Of a stretch of DNA of 64,000 bases, positions 53,271-63,315 are shown piece after piece (the first letter of the stretch is position 1; each line of letters starts with the position of its first letter). This stretch comes from JAJFUV01 sp964384215 (GTDB taxonomy: Bacteria; Acidobacteriota; Terriglobia; Bryobacterales; Bryobacteraceae). The stretch spans positions 62,001 through 126,000 of the forward strand of contig CAYLLB010000001.1 of NCBI GenBank assembly GCA_964384215.1. Reading direction: 5' to 3'. Under the pieces are notes generated by a model. It ran no database searches, was not told where the DNA came from, and saw only the letters and a program-made list of their open reading frames with translations. A program made the position numbers and the translations under genes.

Positions 53271-53274
<4 letters not shown>
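51784..53274 (+). CDS. gltX: Glutamyl-tRNA synthetase
   Basis: 496 residues from ATG 51784. Class I HIGH equivalent PSPTGDFHVGGARTALFNYL and KMSKS equivalent GKGKMSKRED. Around residue 110-150 the zinc-type Cys pair in CFCTPERIEQ is seen without a full four-Cys set. The C-terminal anticodon-binding part (WNYEKLDHLNGCYIRSLS, later EALRGEAGALKIKTGQMFQP-type) is normal. A TATACT at 51766-51771 lies close to the start. GlnS follows in a 4-base overlap, so this lineage charges glutaminyl-tRNA directly and GltX should be discriminating for tRNA-Glu. Confidence 0.96.
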
Positions 53275-54989
<1,715 letters not shown>

Positions 54990-54998
54990 CTCGGACTA

Positions 54999-56576
54999 AT
55001 GACCATCTTGGGAATCGGCGGGCTGCTCAACGATCCCGCCGCCGCCATCCTGAAGGACGGGCGCCTGGTGGCGGCTGTCGAAGAGAAGAAACTCGCGCGT
55101 CATCACCGGCCCGGCGAACTGCCTGAGGCAGCGATCGAGGAATGCCTGCGTGCGGCAGGTGTCGAGCCGGAGCAGGTGGACTGCGTCGCCGTCGTGAGGC
55201 CCCTGGCGAGGGGACCGGAGACTGCCCTGCATCTCGAGTTGCGTTCCGAATTCCCGGCGAGCCAGATTGTCGTCGTCGAACATCATGCGGCGCACGCGGC
55301 ATCGGCCTACTACGCTTCGCCATACGAGCAGGCCACCGTGCTGACGCTCGACCGTGCGGGCGATTTCCGTTGCGGCGCGCGCTGGCGCGCTTCCGGCAAT
55401 TCGTTGCGGATCGAACGCGAGCTTTACTACCCCGATTCGCTCGGCGAGCTTTACGGCCGCGTCACCGAGTTGCTCGGTTTTGAACCGAACGCGGACGAGC
55501 ACAAAGTGCAGTGGCTGTCGGCCTTCGGCGACGATAGTTTGGGCGGCGTCTTCGAGGAGATAATCACTTTTGCCAACGGCGACTGGCCGCGTCTGGACCG
55601 GACTTACTTCGACGCCGAACGGGTCGGCAGTGGGGGCTTCAGCTCGCGCTTTTACCACAAGCTGGGTACCGAGGACCGCGCCCCCGTTCCCGAGAATCGC
55701 CGGGCCGCGCTGGCGCGCGCGCTGCAGAGCGCTATCGAAAAGACCGTGCTGACCATGGCCGGCAGCGGCGAGAATCTGGCCCTGGCCGGCGGACTCGCGT
55801 TGAATGTACTCCTGGTGGCTGCGCTGGAGCGTTCCGGACAGTGGAAGAACGTCTTCGTGCAACCGGCCGCGGGCAACGCCGGCACCGCCCTGGGTGCCGT
55901 CTTCCACGCCTGGCACAACGTGTACGGGCATTCCGAGCGTTGCAGCCTGGGCGATTTCTGCCTGGGCCCCAGTTACTCAGCCGAGGAGATCAAGCAGGTG
56001 CTCGAAAACTGCAAGCTGCGGTTCCGCTACCTGCTCACCACCGGTGAACTGATCGACACGGCGGTGCGGGATTTGAACGACCTGAAGATCGTCGCCTGGA
56101 TGCACGGCCGCATGGAGTTCGGTGCGCGCGCCCTGGGCAATCGCAGCATTCTCGCTTCGCCGCTCAACCTATATTCGACCGAGAATCTCAACATTTACAT
56201 CAAACGCCGCGAGCCGTTCCGTAAGTTCGCGGCCTCGGTGCCGGAGGAGCTGGCCTCCGACTACTTCGAGGTCGGACCCAACGCGCGCTTCCTCACGACG
56301 GTCGGACGTGTACGGCCGCAGCACCGCAAGACGTTTGAAAGCGCCATTCTCGCCGGCGACATGATTCGCGTGCACACGGTATCGCGCGAGGACAATCCGC
56401 TCTACTGGCAGCTTCTGCACGCCATGGGCGAGGCGGCCGGACTGCCCGTGCTCTACAACACGTCCTTCAATCTGTTTGGCGATCCGCTGGTGTGCACGCC
56501 GCGCGACGCAGTCCGCAGCTTCTACTCTTCGGGCATCGATTCGATGTTCGTGGGTAATTTCCTGTTGGAGAAATAG
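54999..56576 (+). CDS. Carbamoyltransferase (NodU/CmcH/TobZ family)
   Basis: 525 residues from ATG 54999. N-terminal Kae1-like domain: LGIGGLLNDPAAAILKDGRL, ELPEAAIEECLRAAG and VEHHAAHAASAYYASPY (metal-binding His cluster), then LALAGGLALNVLL. C-terminal YrdC-like part: RMEFGARALGNRSILASPLN, REPFRKFAASVPEE and YNTSFNLFGDPLVCTPRDAV. The family transfers a carbamoyl group from carbamoyl phosphate, with ATP, to sugar or antibiotic hydroxyls. The acceptor is unknown. No biosynthetic cluster surrounds it; it sits in an apparent operon with gltX, glnS and a Tat-type unknown. Confidence 0.9.
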   Translation: MTILGIGGLLNDPAAAILKDGRLVAAVEEKKLARHHRPGELPEAAIEECLRAAGVEPEQVDCVAVVRPLARGPETALHLELRSEFPASQIVVVEHHAAHAASAYYASPYEQATVLTLDRAGDFRCGARWRASGNSLRIERELYYPDSLGELYGRVTELLGFEPNADEHKVQWLSAFGDDSLGGVFEEIITFANGDWPRLDRTYFDAERVGSGGFSSRFYHKLGTEDRAPVPENRRAALARALQSAIEKTVLTMAGSGENLALAGGLALNVLLVAALERSGQWKNVFVQPAAGNAGTALGAVFHAWHNVYGHSERCSLGDFCLGPSYSAEEIKQVLENCKLRFRYLLTTGELIDTAVRDLNDLKIVAWMHGRMEFGARALGNRSILASPLNLYSTENLNIYIKRREPFRKFAASVPEELASDYFEVGPNARFLTTVGRVRPQHRKTFESAILAGDMIRVHTVSREDNPLYWQLLHAMGEAAGLPVLYNTSFNLFGDPLVCTPRDAVRSFYSSGIDSMFVGNFLLEK

Positions 56577-56577
56577 C

Positions 56578-58068
56578 GTGCTCTTTTCGCGGCGGGCGTT
56601 TCTGGCGACGGCCCTTACCCCTCCGCAGGTGCGCTGTTTTCATCTTTCCGCTTCCCCCGAAGCTCTGGACGCCGATCCGGAGCTTCCAGACGTGGTGCGG
56701 GCTGCCGGTGTCACCGACGTCTGGATCGGGGCCTACCTTTACGGGCACTGGTACTACACGCCAGAGCGAATCGCCGCGCAGCGCAAAGTGTGGGAACGCG
56801 CGGGTCTGCGAACGCACGTCATACAGATCCCACTCGGTCATCCGGGCGATTCCTTGGGGTCGGTGAGCGGGCAGCCTCCGCTCATCCCTCCGCCGCACTG
56901 GAAGCCGGGCGTCCGCTCCAACGGCAAACGCCAGTGGGGCACGTCGCTGCATGAGCCGGCCACGGCGGAGAATGTCGATGCCATCCGCCGCGTCGCCGCA
57001 CTGGGAGTGCGCCGCGCATTTCTGGACGATGATTTCCGCCTCGCGCAGGGCCCCGGCGTGATTGGCGGGTGTTACTGCGACGCGCACGTGGCTGAGTTCA
57101 CGCGCCGGTACGGGTACGGGCCCGCCGTGCGCGAGCAGTTGCTCGATGCCGTGCGCGCGCGCCGCCTCGACGCGGCGGTGCGCAACTGGGTCGAGTACAC
57201 CTGCGACCAGTTGACCGCGTGCTTTCGGGCGATACAAAAGGGTGCTCCCGAAATCGACCTGGGCATCATGGTGATGTACCTGGGGTCGGAAAAAGCCGGC
57301 ATCCGGCTCGAAGATTACCGCGACGTGCCGTTCCGTGTCGGCGAGCTGATGTTCGACGACAAGTCGTTCGGCCGCGTGAAGGGCAAGACCAACGAGCTCT
57401 TCAGCGCGCTCTTCCACCGCCGGTTCACCACCCCCGAGCGCGCCTTCAGCGAGACCACGGCGTTTCCCTCCAACCAGCTCTCGGCGGCCAACATGGCGGC
57501 GAAACTGGCCATCTCGACGCTTGCGGACGTGCGCAACACCATGATGATGAGCGGAGTGACACCATTTCCCCGTTCGCACTGGGCGACGCTGGGACCCGCC
57601 ATGCGCAAGCACGCTGCGCTGCACGCGCGCGTAGCCGGCCACGTGCCGCGAGGCCCATTCAAGCACTGGTGGGGCGAAGCCGCGCGTTACGTGGGTGACG
57701 ACAATCCGTACAGCCTGTTCCTGGCTTCCGGGATCCCGTTCGAAGTGTGCTATCAGCCACCGCGCGAAGGTTGGGTCTTTCTTTCCGACGCCGACTCCAT
57801 AAACACCAGCGCTGTCGCTGTCACGCGCAAGACCGTGCCAGAGACGCTGGCCGATCTTTACGCGTTCAAGCACCGGGTACGAAAGGTACTCACGGACGTG
57901 CCCTTTGTCGAGGACGACAAACCGGTGGTCTGCTCCTGGCTCCCCACGGCCCGGCGAGTGCTGCTGTGGAATCTCGCCGAAGCGAGGGAGGTTTTTTCAC
58001 TCGTGCACGGAGAAAAGCGCCGCGAGGTCACGGCTGACGCGCTCGAGTTGATTGAAGTAGAGTTGTGA
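56578..58068 (+). CDS. Tat-type exported protein of unknown function, possible TIM-barrel hydrolase
   Basis: 496 residues from GTG 56578 (one base after the previous stop; GGAG eight bases upstream). The N-terminus LFSRRAFLATAL is a short twin-arginine signal. The protein continues with VVRAAGVTDVWIGAYLYGHW, TAENVDAIRRVAALGVRRAF and FLDDDFRLAQGPGVIGGCYC, then GHWYYTPERIAAQRK-type segments. The beta-alpha alternation and the Asp/Glu-rich ends of strands suggest a TIM barrel like several glycoside hydrolases. A C-terminal beta-rich domain (RRVLLWNLAEAREVFSLVHG) follows. I recognise no named family. Coupling to the carbamoyltransferase suggests a shared substrate. Confidence 0.6.
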   Translation: MLFSRRAFLATALTPPQVRCFHLSASPEALDADPELPDVVRAAGVTDVWIGAYLYGHWYYTPERIAAQRKVWERAGLRTHVIQIPLGHPGDSLGSVSGQPPLIPPPHWKPGVRSNGKRQWGTSLHEPATAENVDAIRRVAALGVRRAFLDDDFRLAQGPGVIGGCYCDAHVAEFTRRYGYGPAVREQLLDAVRARRLDAAVRNWVEYTCDQLTACFRAIQKGAPEIDLGIMVMYLGSEKAGIRLEDYRDVPFRVGELMFDDKSFGRVKGKTNELFSALFHRRFTTPERAFSETTAFPSNQLSAANMAAKLAISTLADVRNTMMMSGVTPFPRSHWATLGPAMRKHAALHARVAGHVPRGPFKHWWGEAARYVGDDNPYSLFLASGIPFEVCYQPPREGWVFLSDADSINTSAVAVTRKTVPETLADLYAFKHRVRKVLTDVPFVEDDKPVVCSWLPTARRVLLWNLAEAREVFSLVHGEKRREVTADALELIEVEL

Positions 58069-58080
58069 GTCCAACCGCGG

Positions 58081-59775
58081 TTATCCCGCGCTCCCCAGCT
58101 TTATTAATTGTTCGGCGTGGCGGAGCGCTTCGGGGGTGAGTTTTTCGCCGGAGAGCATGCGGCCGATCTCGCGGACGCGCGACGCGGCGTCCAGTTCCTC
58201 GATGGACGCGGTGGTGCGCCCGCCCGCCTCGTGCTTTTCGACGCGAAAATGATGATCCGCGAAGCTGGCCATCTGCGGCAGGTGCGTCACGCAGAGCACC
58301 TGGTCGGAAGCCGCCAACTGCTTCAGGCGGCGGCCCACGGTCTCCGCGGCGCGGCCGCCGATGCCGGCGTCGACCTCGTCGAAGACCAGGGTGCGCGCGG
58401 CCTCCGCGCGCCGTTTCTCGCGGCCCGAGTGCGCGGCGGCGATGACCGTTTTCAGCGCCAGTGCGATGCGCGAGATCTCGCCGCCGGATGCGACTTTCTC
58501 GATGGCGCGCGGCTCCTCGCCGGGGTTCGGCGAAACCAGGAAACTGACCGCGTCGCTGCCGTCGGCGCTCCAGGGAGCGGGCTTGATCTCGATGCGGAAC
58601 ACGCTGCCTTCCATGGCCAGTGTGGCGAGTTCGCGCTCGACCCCGCGGGCCAGTTTGCGGGCCGCCTCGAGGCGCTGGCTTGTGAGGCGCTCGGCCAGCC
58701 GCTGGTATTCGGCGGCCAGTTGCTCGCGCGTCGCGCGCAGCTCTTCGCGCCTCTGGTCGGCGGTCTCGGCGGCGTTCAGGTTCGCCCGCACTTCCTCCAG
58801 GTATGTGAGGATCTCCTCCACGCTCCGGCCGTACTTGCGCTTCAGCTTCTCGATGGTCGCCAGGCGCGCTTCGATCGCTTCAAGCCGGCTGGGGTCCGCC
58901 TCCAGGCGGGAAAGATAATCGCGGACGGTGTGCGAAGCTTCGTCGATGGCGATTTCAGCGGGTTTGAGCGTTTCCAGCGCTTCGGTGAGCGATGAGTCGA
59001 TCCGGCAAATCTCTTCCAGGCGCCGGACTGCCGTGCGCACAGCGGCGAAAGCGGATTCGGGCGAGTCGTAGAGCGCCGAGTATGCCGCGGAGGCGGCCTC
59101 CTCCAGCCGCACCACGTTCTGGAGCACGCGGCGTTCCTTCTCAAGAGCCTGGTCCTCCCCCGCGGTGAGCGAGGCGCCCTCTATCTCGCGCTTCTGAAAG
59201 CTCCACAGGTCGGCCAGCCGCAGCCGTTCCTGCTCGGCTCTTTCGAGATCTTCCAGTTCAGACCCGCAAGCGCGCCACCGCTCATACACTCCCGCGACGC
59301 CGGCAAGCGTCTCCCCATTGGAGGCGAATTCGTCGAGCAGTTCGCGCTGCGCGTCCGCCGAAAACAGGAGCTGCTGATCGTGCTGGCCGTGTATGTCGGC
59401 CAGGTACGGCGCAATTTCCCGGAGCAGCGCGGCGGTCACGGGATGGTTCTCGAGAAACGCACGGGATTTGCCGTTGGCGAGAACTTCGCGCTCCACCAGT
59501 AGCTCCCCGTTCTCGCACTCCATCCCCGCCTGTTCGAGCAAGGCCCGGAATGGGCGGCTTTGCGGAGCCTCGAAAATTCCCGAGATGCGCGCGCGTTCGG
59601 CGCCCGTGCGAACGCTTTCGCCCGACGCCCGCCCGCCGAGAAGCAGCGCCAGCGCATCCACTACGATAGACTTGCCGCTACCCGTTTCCCCTGTGAGCAG
59701 GTTCAGCCCCTCGTGAAAACGCACGCGAAGCTGTTCGATCACGGCGTAGTTCTCTATCACTAACTCGACGAGCAT
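58081..59775 (-). CDS. recN: DNA repair protein RecN
   Basis: 564 residues. I choose ATG 59775 (MLVELVIENYAVIEQLRVRF), the conserved RecN start; a TTG at 59784 would add three residues. Walker A LLTGETGSGKSIVVDALALL, a long coiled coil in the middle (~residues 150-370), signature KVASGGEISRIALALK and Walker B LVFDEVDAGIGG followed by QVLCVTHLPQMASF. SMC-like ATPase that helps repair double-strand breaks. It converges on the unknown exported-protein gene with 12 bases between stops, and is divergent from tolQ. Confidence 0.96.
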   Translation of the reverse strand: MLVELVIENYAVIEQLRVRFHEGLNLLTGETGSGKSIVVDALALLLGGRASGESVRTGAERARISGIFEAPQSRPFRALLEQAGMECENGELLVEREVLANGKSRAFLENHPVTAALLREIAPYLADIHGQHDQQLLFSADAQRELLDEFASNGETLAGVAGVYERWRACGSELEDLERAEQERLRLADLWSFQKREIEGASLTAGEDQALEKERRVLQNVVRLEEAASAAYSALYDSPESAFAAVRTAVRRLEEICRIDSSLTEALETLKPAEIAIDEASHTVRDYLSRLEADPSRLEAIEARLATIEKLKRKYGRSVEEILTYLEEVRANLNAAETADQRREELRATREQLAAEYQRLAERLTSQRLEAARKLARGVERELATLAMEGSVFRIEIKPAPWSADGSDAVSFLVSPNPGEEPRAIEKVASGGEISRIALALKTVIAAAHSGREKRRAEAARTLVFDEVDAGIGGRAAETVGRRLKQLAASDQVLCVTHLPQMASFADHHFRVEKHEAGGRTTASIEELDAASRVREIGRMLSGEKLTPEALRHAEQLIKLGSAG

Positions 59776-59913
59776 CCGAGGCAATTATACGAGGTTTCGC
59801 GCCTGGAATCGTCCACCCGGCGGTCTTTCCCGTCATATCTATCAGGCTGCGGTCAGGCAGTGCGCTCCCCTACTGCAATATGATAGAAGTTCGGGTTAGT
59901 TGAAGGAGACGAC

Positions 59914-60600
59914 TTGATTTCTCACCCACCGATGGCTTTCCTATTGCAAATGAATATGTTCGAGATGATCAGCCGGGCCAAGCCGATCCCTATGGCCGTG
60001 ATTGCGTTCCTGCTGATTTTCTCCCTGCTGAGCTGGGCCATCATCTTTGGAAAGTGGAACATTTTCCGCCAGGCGCGCCAGGCGAATCTCAAGTTCATCC
60101 GCGCCTTCCGCAAATCGCCGACGCTTGAAGCGGTGGCGGTTGTCGCGGAGCAGTTTCGCGTTTCTCCGCTGGTGGCGGTTTTCGACTTCGGCTACGAAGA
60201 GGTCGACCGGCAGATGAAGAGCTACAGCCGGTTGCGCAATCCGCTGGCGCTCGAGCGCGCGCTGCAGTTGGGAGCGAGCGAGGAACTGGCTAAGCTCGAG
60301 CGCAATTTGAACTGGCTGGCCACGGTGGCGTCGGTCTCGCCGTTCATCGGGTTGCTCGGAACCGTTGTCGGTATTATCGATGCCTTCCAGGCCCTCGGCC
60401 TGGCCGGCAGCGCGAGCCTGCGCGCGGTGGCGCCAGGTATTTCCGAGGCGTTGATCACCACCGCTATGGGTTTGGGCGCGGCGATCCCCGCTGCCATTTT
60501 CTACAACTATTTCGGTCACGTCATCAAGGAGATGGGCGCGCGCATGGAGGACTTCGCGCTGGAATTTCTCAACGTGGCCGAGCGCGACATTGAGGCCTAA
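59914..60600 (+). CDS. tolQ: TolQ/ExbB-family proton channel protein
   Basis: 228 residues from TTG 59914, preceded by GAAGGAG at 59902-59908, which decides this rare start. Three helices in the standard layout: PMAVIAFLLIFSLLSWAII near residue 30, SPFIGLLGTVVGIIDAFQAL (~150) and ALITTAMGLGAAIPAAIFYN (~190). Family motifs around Thr and Pro in helices 2-3 are present. Together with TolR it converts proton motive force to movement for the Tol-Pal machine. A TATGAT at 59879-59884 could be its -10 box, but no -35 was recognised. The tolR ATG follows after three bases. Confidence 0.92.
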   Translation: MISHPPMAFLLQMNMFEMISRAKPIPMAVIAFLLIFSLLSWAIIFGKWNIFRQARQANLKFIRAFRKSPTLEAVAVVAEQFRVSPLVAVFDFGYEEVDRQMKSYSRLRNPLALERALQLGASEELAKLERNLNWLATVASVSPFIGLLGTVVGIIDAFQALGLAGSASLRAVAPGISEALITTAMGLGAAIPAAIFYNYFGHVIKEMGARMEDFALEFLNVAERDIEA

Positions 60601-60603
60601 CCC

Positions 60604-61047
60604 ATGGGTGGCTTTAACAACGGGTTGCGGGGCGGACGCGGGCGCTTCGGCGGGCACGGCACCATGGCCGAAATCAACATCGTGCCTCTCGTGGACGTAG
60701 TCCTGGTCCTCCTCGTCATTTTCATGATCACCGCCAACGTCATGGAGTTCGGCATGGAAGTGGATGTGCCGAAAGTGAAGACGGTGCGCGAGAGCGCGGA
60801 GGAATTGCCCGTAATCAACATCACGCGCTCCGGCGAGCTCTTTCTCAACGAGAAGAGTGTGAACATCAACGATCTGGCCGGCGAGATCCGGAGCCGCTTC
60901 CGAAATCCCAAATCGGTGTACGTGCGTGCCGACAAGGCCACGATCTGGGATCCCATTGCGCAGGTAATCAGCGAACTGGGCGCCGCCAAGATCGATGTAA
61001 AAGTGGTAACGCAGCCGGAAGACGAGGCGGATAAGAAACGCCGCTGA
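60604..61047 (+). CDS. tolR: TolR/ExbD-family biopolymer transport protein
   Basis: 147 residues. One helix near residues 20-45 (EINIVPLVDVVLVLLVIFMI) carries the conserved Asp that receives protons. The soluble domain with VNINDLAGEIRSRFRNP and VYVRADKATIWDPIAQVISE follows. The N-terminal ~20 residues are Gly/Arg-rich. Part of the TolQ-TolR motor, between tolQ and the TonB-like gene. Confidence 0.93.
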   Translation: MGGFNNGLRGGRGRFGGHGTMAEINIVPLVDVVLVLLVIFMITANVMEFGMEVDVPKVKTVRESAEELPVINITRSGELFLNEKSVNINDLAGEIRSRFRNPKSVYVRADKATIWDPIAQVISELGAAKIDVKVVTQPEDEADKKRR

Positions 61048-61071
61048 CGCGGACCCGGCGCTTTAGAAACG

Positions 61072-61869
61072 ATGCCACCACACGGCGACATTCTCGATCA
61101 GGCCGAATCGAACAAGCACCCTATCCTTGCATCCGTGGGCCTGCATGTGGCGGTATTCGCGTTCCTGGTCGGATATGGCGCGGTGGTCACGCGCGGCAAG
61201 ATCCTGTGGGGCGACCCGAATTCGCTCGGCGGCGGCGGTGTGGTGGGTATCACTCCGGTGAGCCAGATCGCGATTCCCTCGCGCGGGGGTCCCCTGAATC
61301 CGGTGGCTAACGACACCGAATCCAACGTTCCTCTGCCGCCGAAGGAAGAGACGGCCAAGAAGCGCGAGCGAGCGGAGGATCCCGACGCCATCGCCCTCAA
61401 GACCAAGCGCCGCAAGGTCAAATTGAGCGACGTCTCAGCCAGTTATCAGCGCTACCGCGCCAACCCGAATCCGCGCGGCAATCAGCTCTATTCGAGCGCG
61501 GGCCAGGCCATGAGTTCCACCATGTACGGCGGCATGTCGGGCAGCGGCGGCGTGGGCGTGGGTTCTGGCTCGCCGTTCGGGAACCGGTACGGCTATTACG
61601 TGGACTTGCTGAGGCAGCGCGTGAGCGAGAAGTGGCGCACGCAGGACGTGGACCCGCGGCTACACTCGGCGCCGCCGGTGATCGTGAGCTTCGATATCCA
61701 ACGCGACGGCTCCGTTTCCGGGATCCGGTTCCTGCAGCGAAGTGGAACGGCTACGCTGGATTATTCCGCGCAGAGGGCCATCGTGGAAGCCAGCCCGTTT
61801 CCGCCGCTGCCCGCCGGTTACTCCGGCCGCTCCGCCACGATTGAGTTCTGGTTCCAGCTAAGAAGATGA
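61072..61869 (+). CDS. TonB/TolA-like energy-transducing protein
   Basis: 265 residues. One N-terminal helix (LASVGLHVAVFAFLVGYGAV) anchors it. A Pro/Lys/Glu-rich spacer (NVPLPPKEETAKKRERAED) and a Gly/Ser-rich linker (MYGGMSGSGGVGVGSGSPFG) follow. The C-terminal domain reads RQRVSEKWRTQDVDPRL, VIVSFDIQRDGSVSGIRFLQ and AIVEASPFPPLPAGYSG, which is TonB-C rather than the TolA helical domain III. By position (after tolR, before tolB) it takes the place of TolA. Its stop overlaps the tolB ATG by four bases. Confidence 0.85.
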   Translation: MPPHGDILDQAESNKHPILASVGLHVAVFAFLVGYGAVVTRGKILWGDPNSLGGGGVVGITPVSQIAIPSRGGPLNPVANDTESNVPLPPKEETAKKRERAEDPDAIALKTKRRKVKLSDVSASYQRYRANPNPRGNQLYSSAGQAMSSTMYGGMSGSGGVGVGSGSPFGNRYGYYVDLLRQRVSEKWRTQDVDPRLHSAPPVIVSFDIQRDGSVSGIRFLQRSGTATLDYSAQRAIVEASPFPPLPAGYSGRSATIEFWFQLRR

Positions 61870-63263
61870 AGAGACAAATTGTTATCAGCCTGTTTCTGAC
61901 AGCCCTGGCGGCTGTGGCCTCGTTCGCGCAGCAACCCGACGTGGTCATTAAGATCCTCAAGAGCGAACGCACCGTCATGGCGATCCCCGATTTGCGCGGC
62001 GCCGGCGAGGCGCAGCGCTTCATGGGCGTGTTCAATTCCACGCTGTGGGGCGACGTGCAGGATTCGGGCCTGTTCAAGATGGCGCCCAAGAGCTTCTATC
62101 CCACCCAGGTGCCCCAACGGCCGCAGGACTTCAGGCCGCCACTGCCCGCCCCGGCGCAGCGCCGCCGTGGCGCGCCGCCGCCAAGGCCTATTAGCCAGGG
62201 ACCATGGCTCACCGACTGGTCGGAGCCCCCGGTAAGCACGAACTATCTTGCCTTTGGCTACGTGGCCATTCAGGCCGAGCAACTCGTCCTGTTTGGGTGG
62301 CTTTACAACGTGGGGCAACCCGACCTGGCTGCGGCGCAGGTTTTCGGCAAGGTATACTTCGGACCGGTCAACGAGGACGGTGCCCGCAAGATTGCGCGCG
62401 ACTTTGCCGCAGATATCCTGAGCCAGTTCGGCGCAAAAGGATTGGCGGGATCCAAGATTTATTTTGTGTCCAGCCGCACGGGCCGCGGACTCAAAGAAAT
62501 CTGGTCCATGGACTACGACGGATCCAACCAGAAGCAGATCACTTCCTACCGGTCCATATCGACCATGCCGGGGGTTTCACCCGATGGAACACGGCTCGCG
62601 TTCACTAGCTTCTACAAAACGTTTCCTGCTATAGTGATACACTCATTGGAGACGGGACGAAAGTTGCCGTTCTTCAACCAGATCGCATCCATGAATGCGA
62701 CGGCGGATTTTATGCCTGACGGCCAGCACATGTTGTTTTCGTCGACGTTGGCAAGCCGTGAGGCCCAGATTTACATGTGTGATCTGGCTGGAGGGAATCT
62801 AAAGCGCATCTCGATGGTACGCGCCATCGAGGTGGAACCGAAGGCGAATCCTCGAACAGGACAGGAGATCGTCTTCGTTTCGGGTCGCTCGGGACCCGCG
62901 CAAATATATAAAATGAATTTGGAGGGCGCCAACGTTGAAAGGCTGACGGACGGGACTGGCGAGGCCGGCAACCCGGCATGGCATCCCGACGGTCGACACA
63001 TCGCTTTCAAGTGGACTCGCGGTTATGAGCCGGGCAACTGGAACATCTTCGTGATGGACGTTGCCACCAGGCAGTTTGAACAGTTGACTCATGGCGCCGG
63101 GAGGAACGAGAATCCGAGTTGGGCGCCGGATGGACGGCATATCGTGTTCAGCAGTAACCGGACCGGATCGTTTCAGATTTGGACCATGTTGGCTGATGGA
63201 ACACAACTCAAGCAGCTTACCACCAGCGGCAACAATACGATGCCGGTATGGAGCAAACAGTAA
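61866..63263 (+). CDS. tolB: Tol-Pal system protein TolB
   Basis: 465 residues. Signal peptide ends near AVASFAQQPD. The N-terminal alpha/beta domain (residues ~25-185) has a Pro/Arg-rich insertion (PAPAQRRRGAPPPRPISQG) not usual in TolB. The six-bladed beta-propeller follows with PD40-type repeats: IYFVSSRTGRGLKEIWSMDY, GVSPDGTRLAFTSF, IVFVSGRSGPAQIYKMNLEG and HIVFSSNRTGSFQIWTM. It interacts with Pal in the periplasm. Expected position between the TonB-like gene and pal, which starts 52 bases downstream. Confidence 0.93.
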   Translation: MKRQIVISLFLTALAAVASFAQQPDVVIKILKSERTVMAIPDLRGAGEAQRFMGVFNSTLWGDVQDSGLFKMAPKSFYPTQVPQRPQDFRPPLPAPAQRRRGAPPPRPISQGPWLTDWSEPPVSTNYLAFGYVAIQAEQLVLFGWLYNVGQPDLAAAQVFGKVYFGPVNEDGARKIARDFAADILSQFGAKGLAGSKIYFVSSRTGRGLKEIWSMDYDGSNQKQITSYRSISTMPGVSPDGTRLAFTSFYKTFPAIVIHSLETGRKLPFFNQIASMNATADFMPDGQHMLFSSTLASREAQIYMCDLAGGNLKRISMVRAIEVEPKANPRTGQEIVFVSGRSGPAQIYKMNLEGANVERLTDGTGEAGNPAWHPDGRHIAFKWTRGYEPGNWNIFVMDVATRQFEQLTHGAGRNENPSWAPDGRHIVFSSNRTGSFQIWTMLADGTQLKQLTTSGNNTMPVWSKQ

Positions 63264-63315
63264 CATTGATGTTCAGTCAGTTGGAGATTTCAGGAGGCGA
63301 AGTTCAGGAAGAGTT

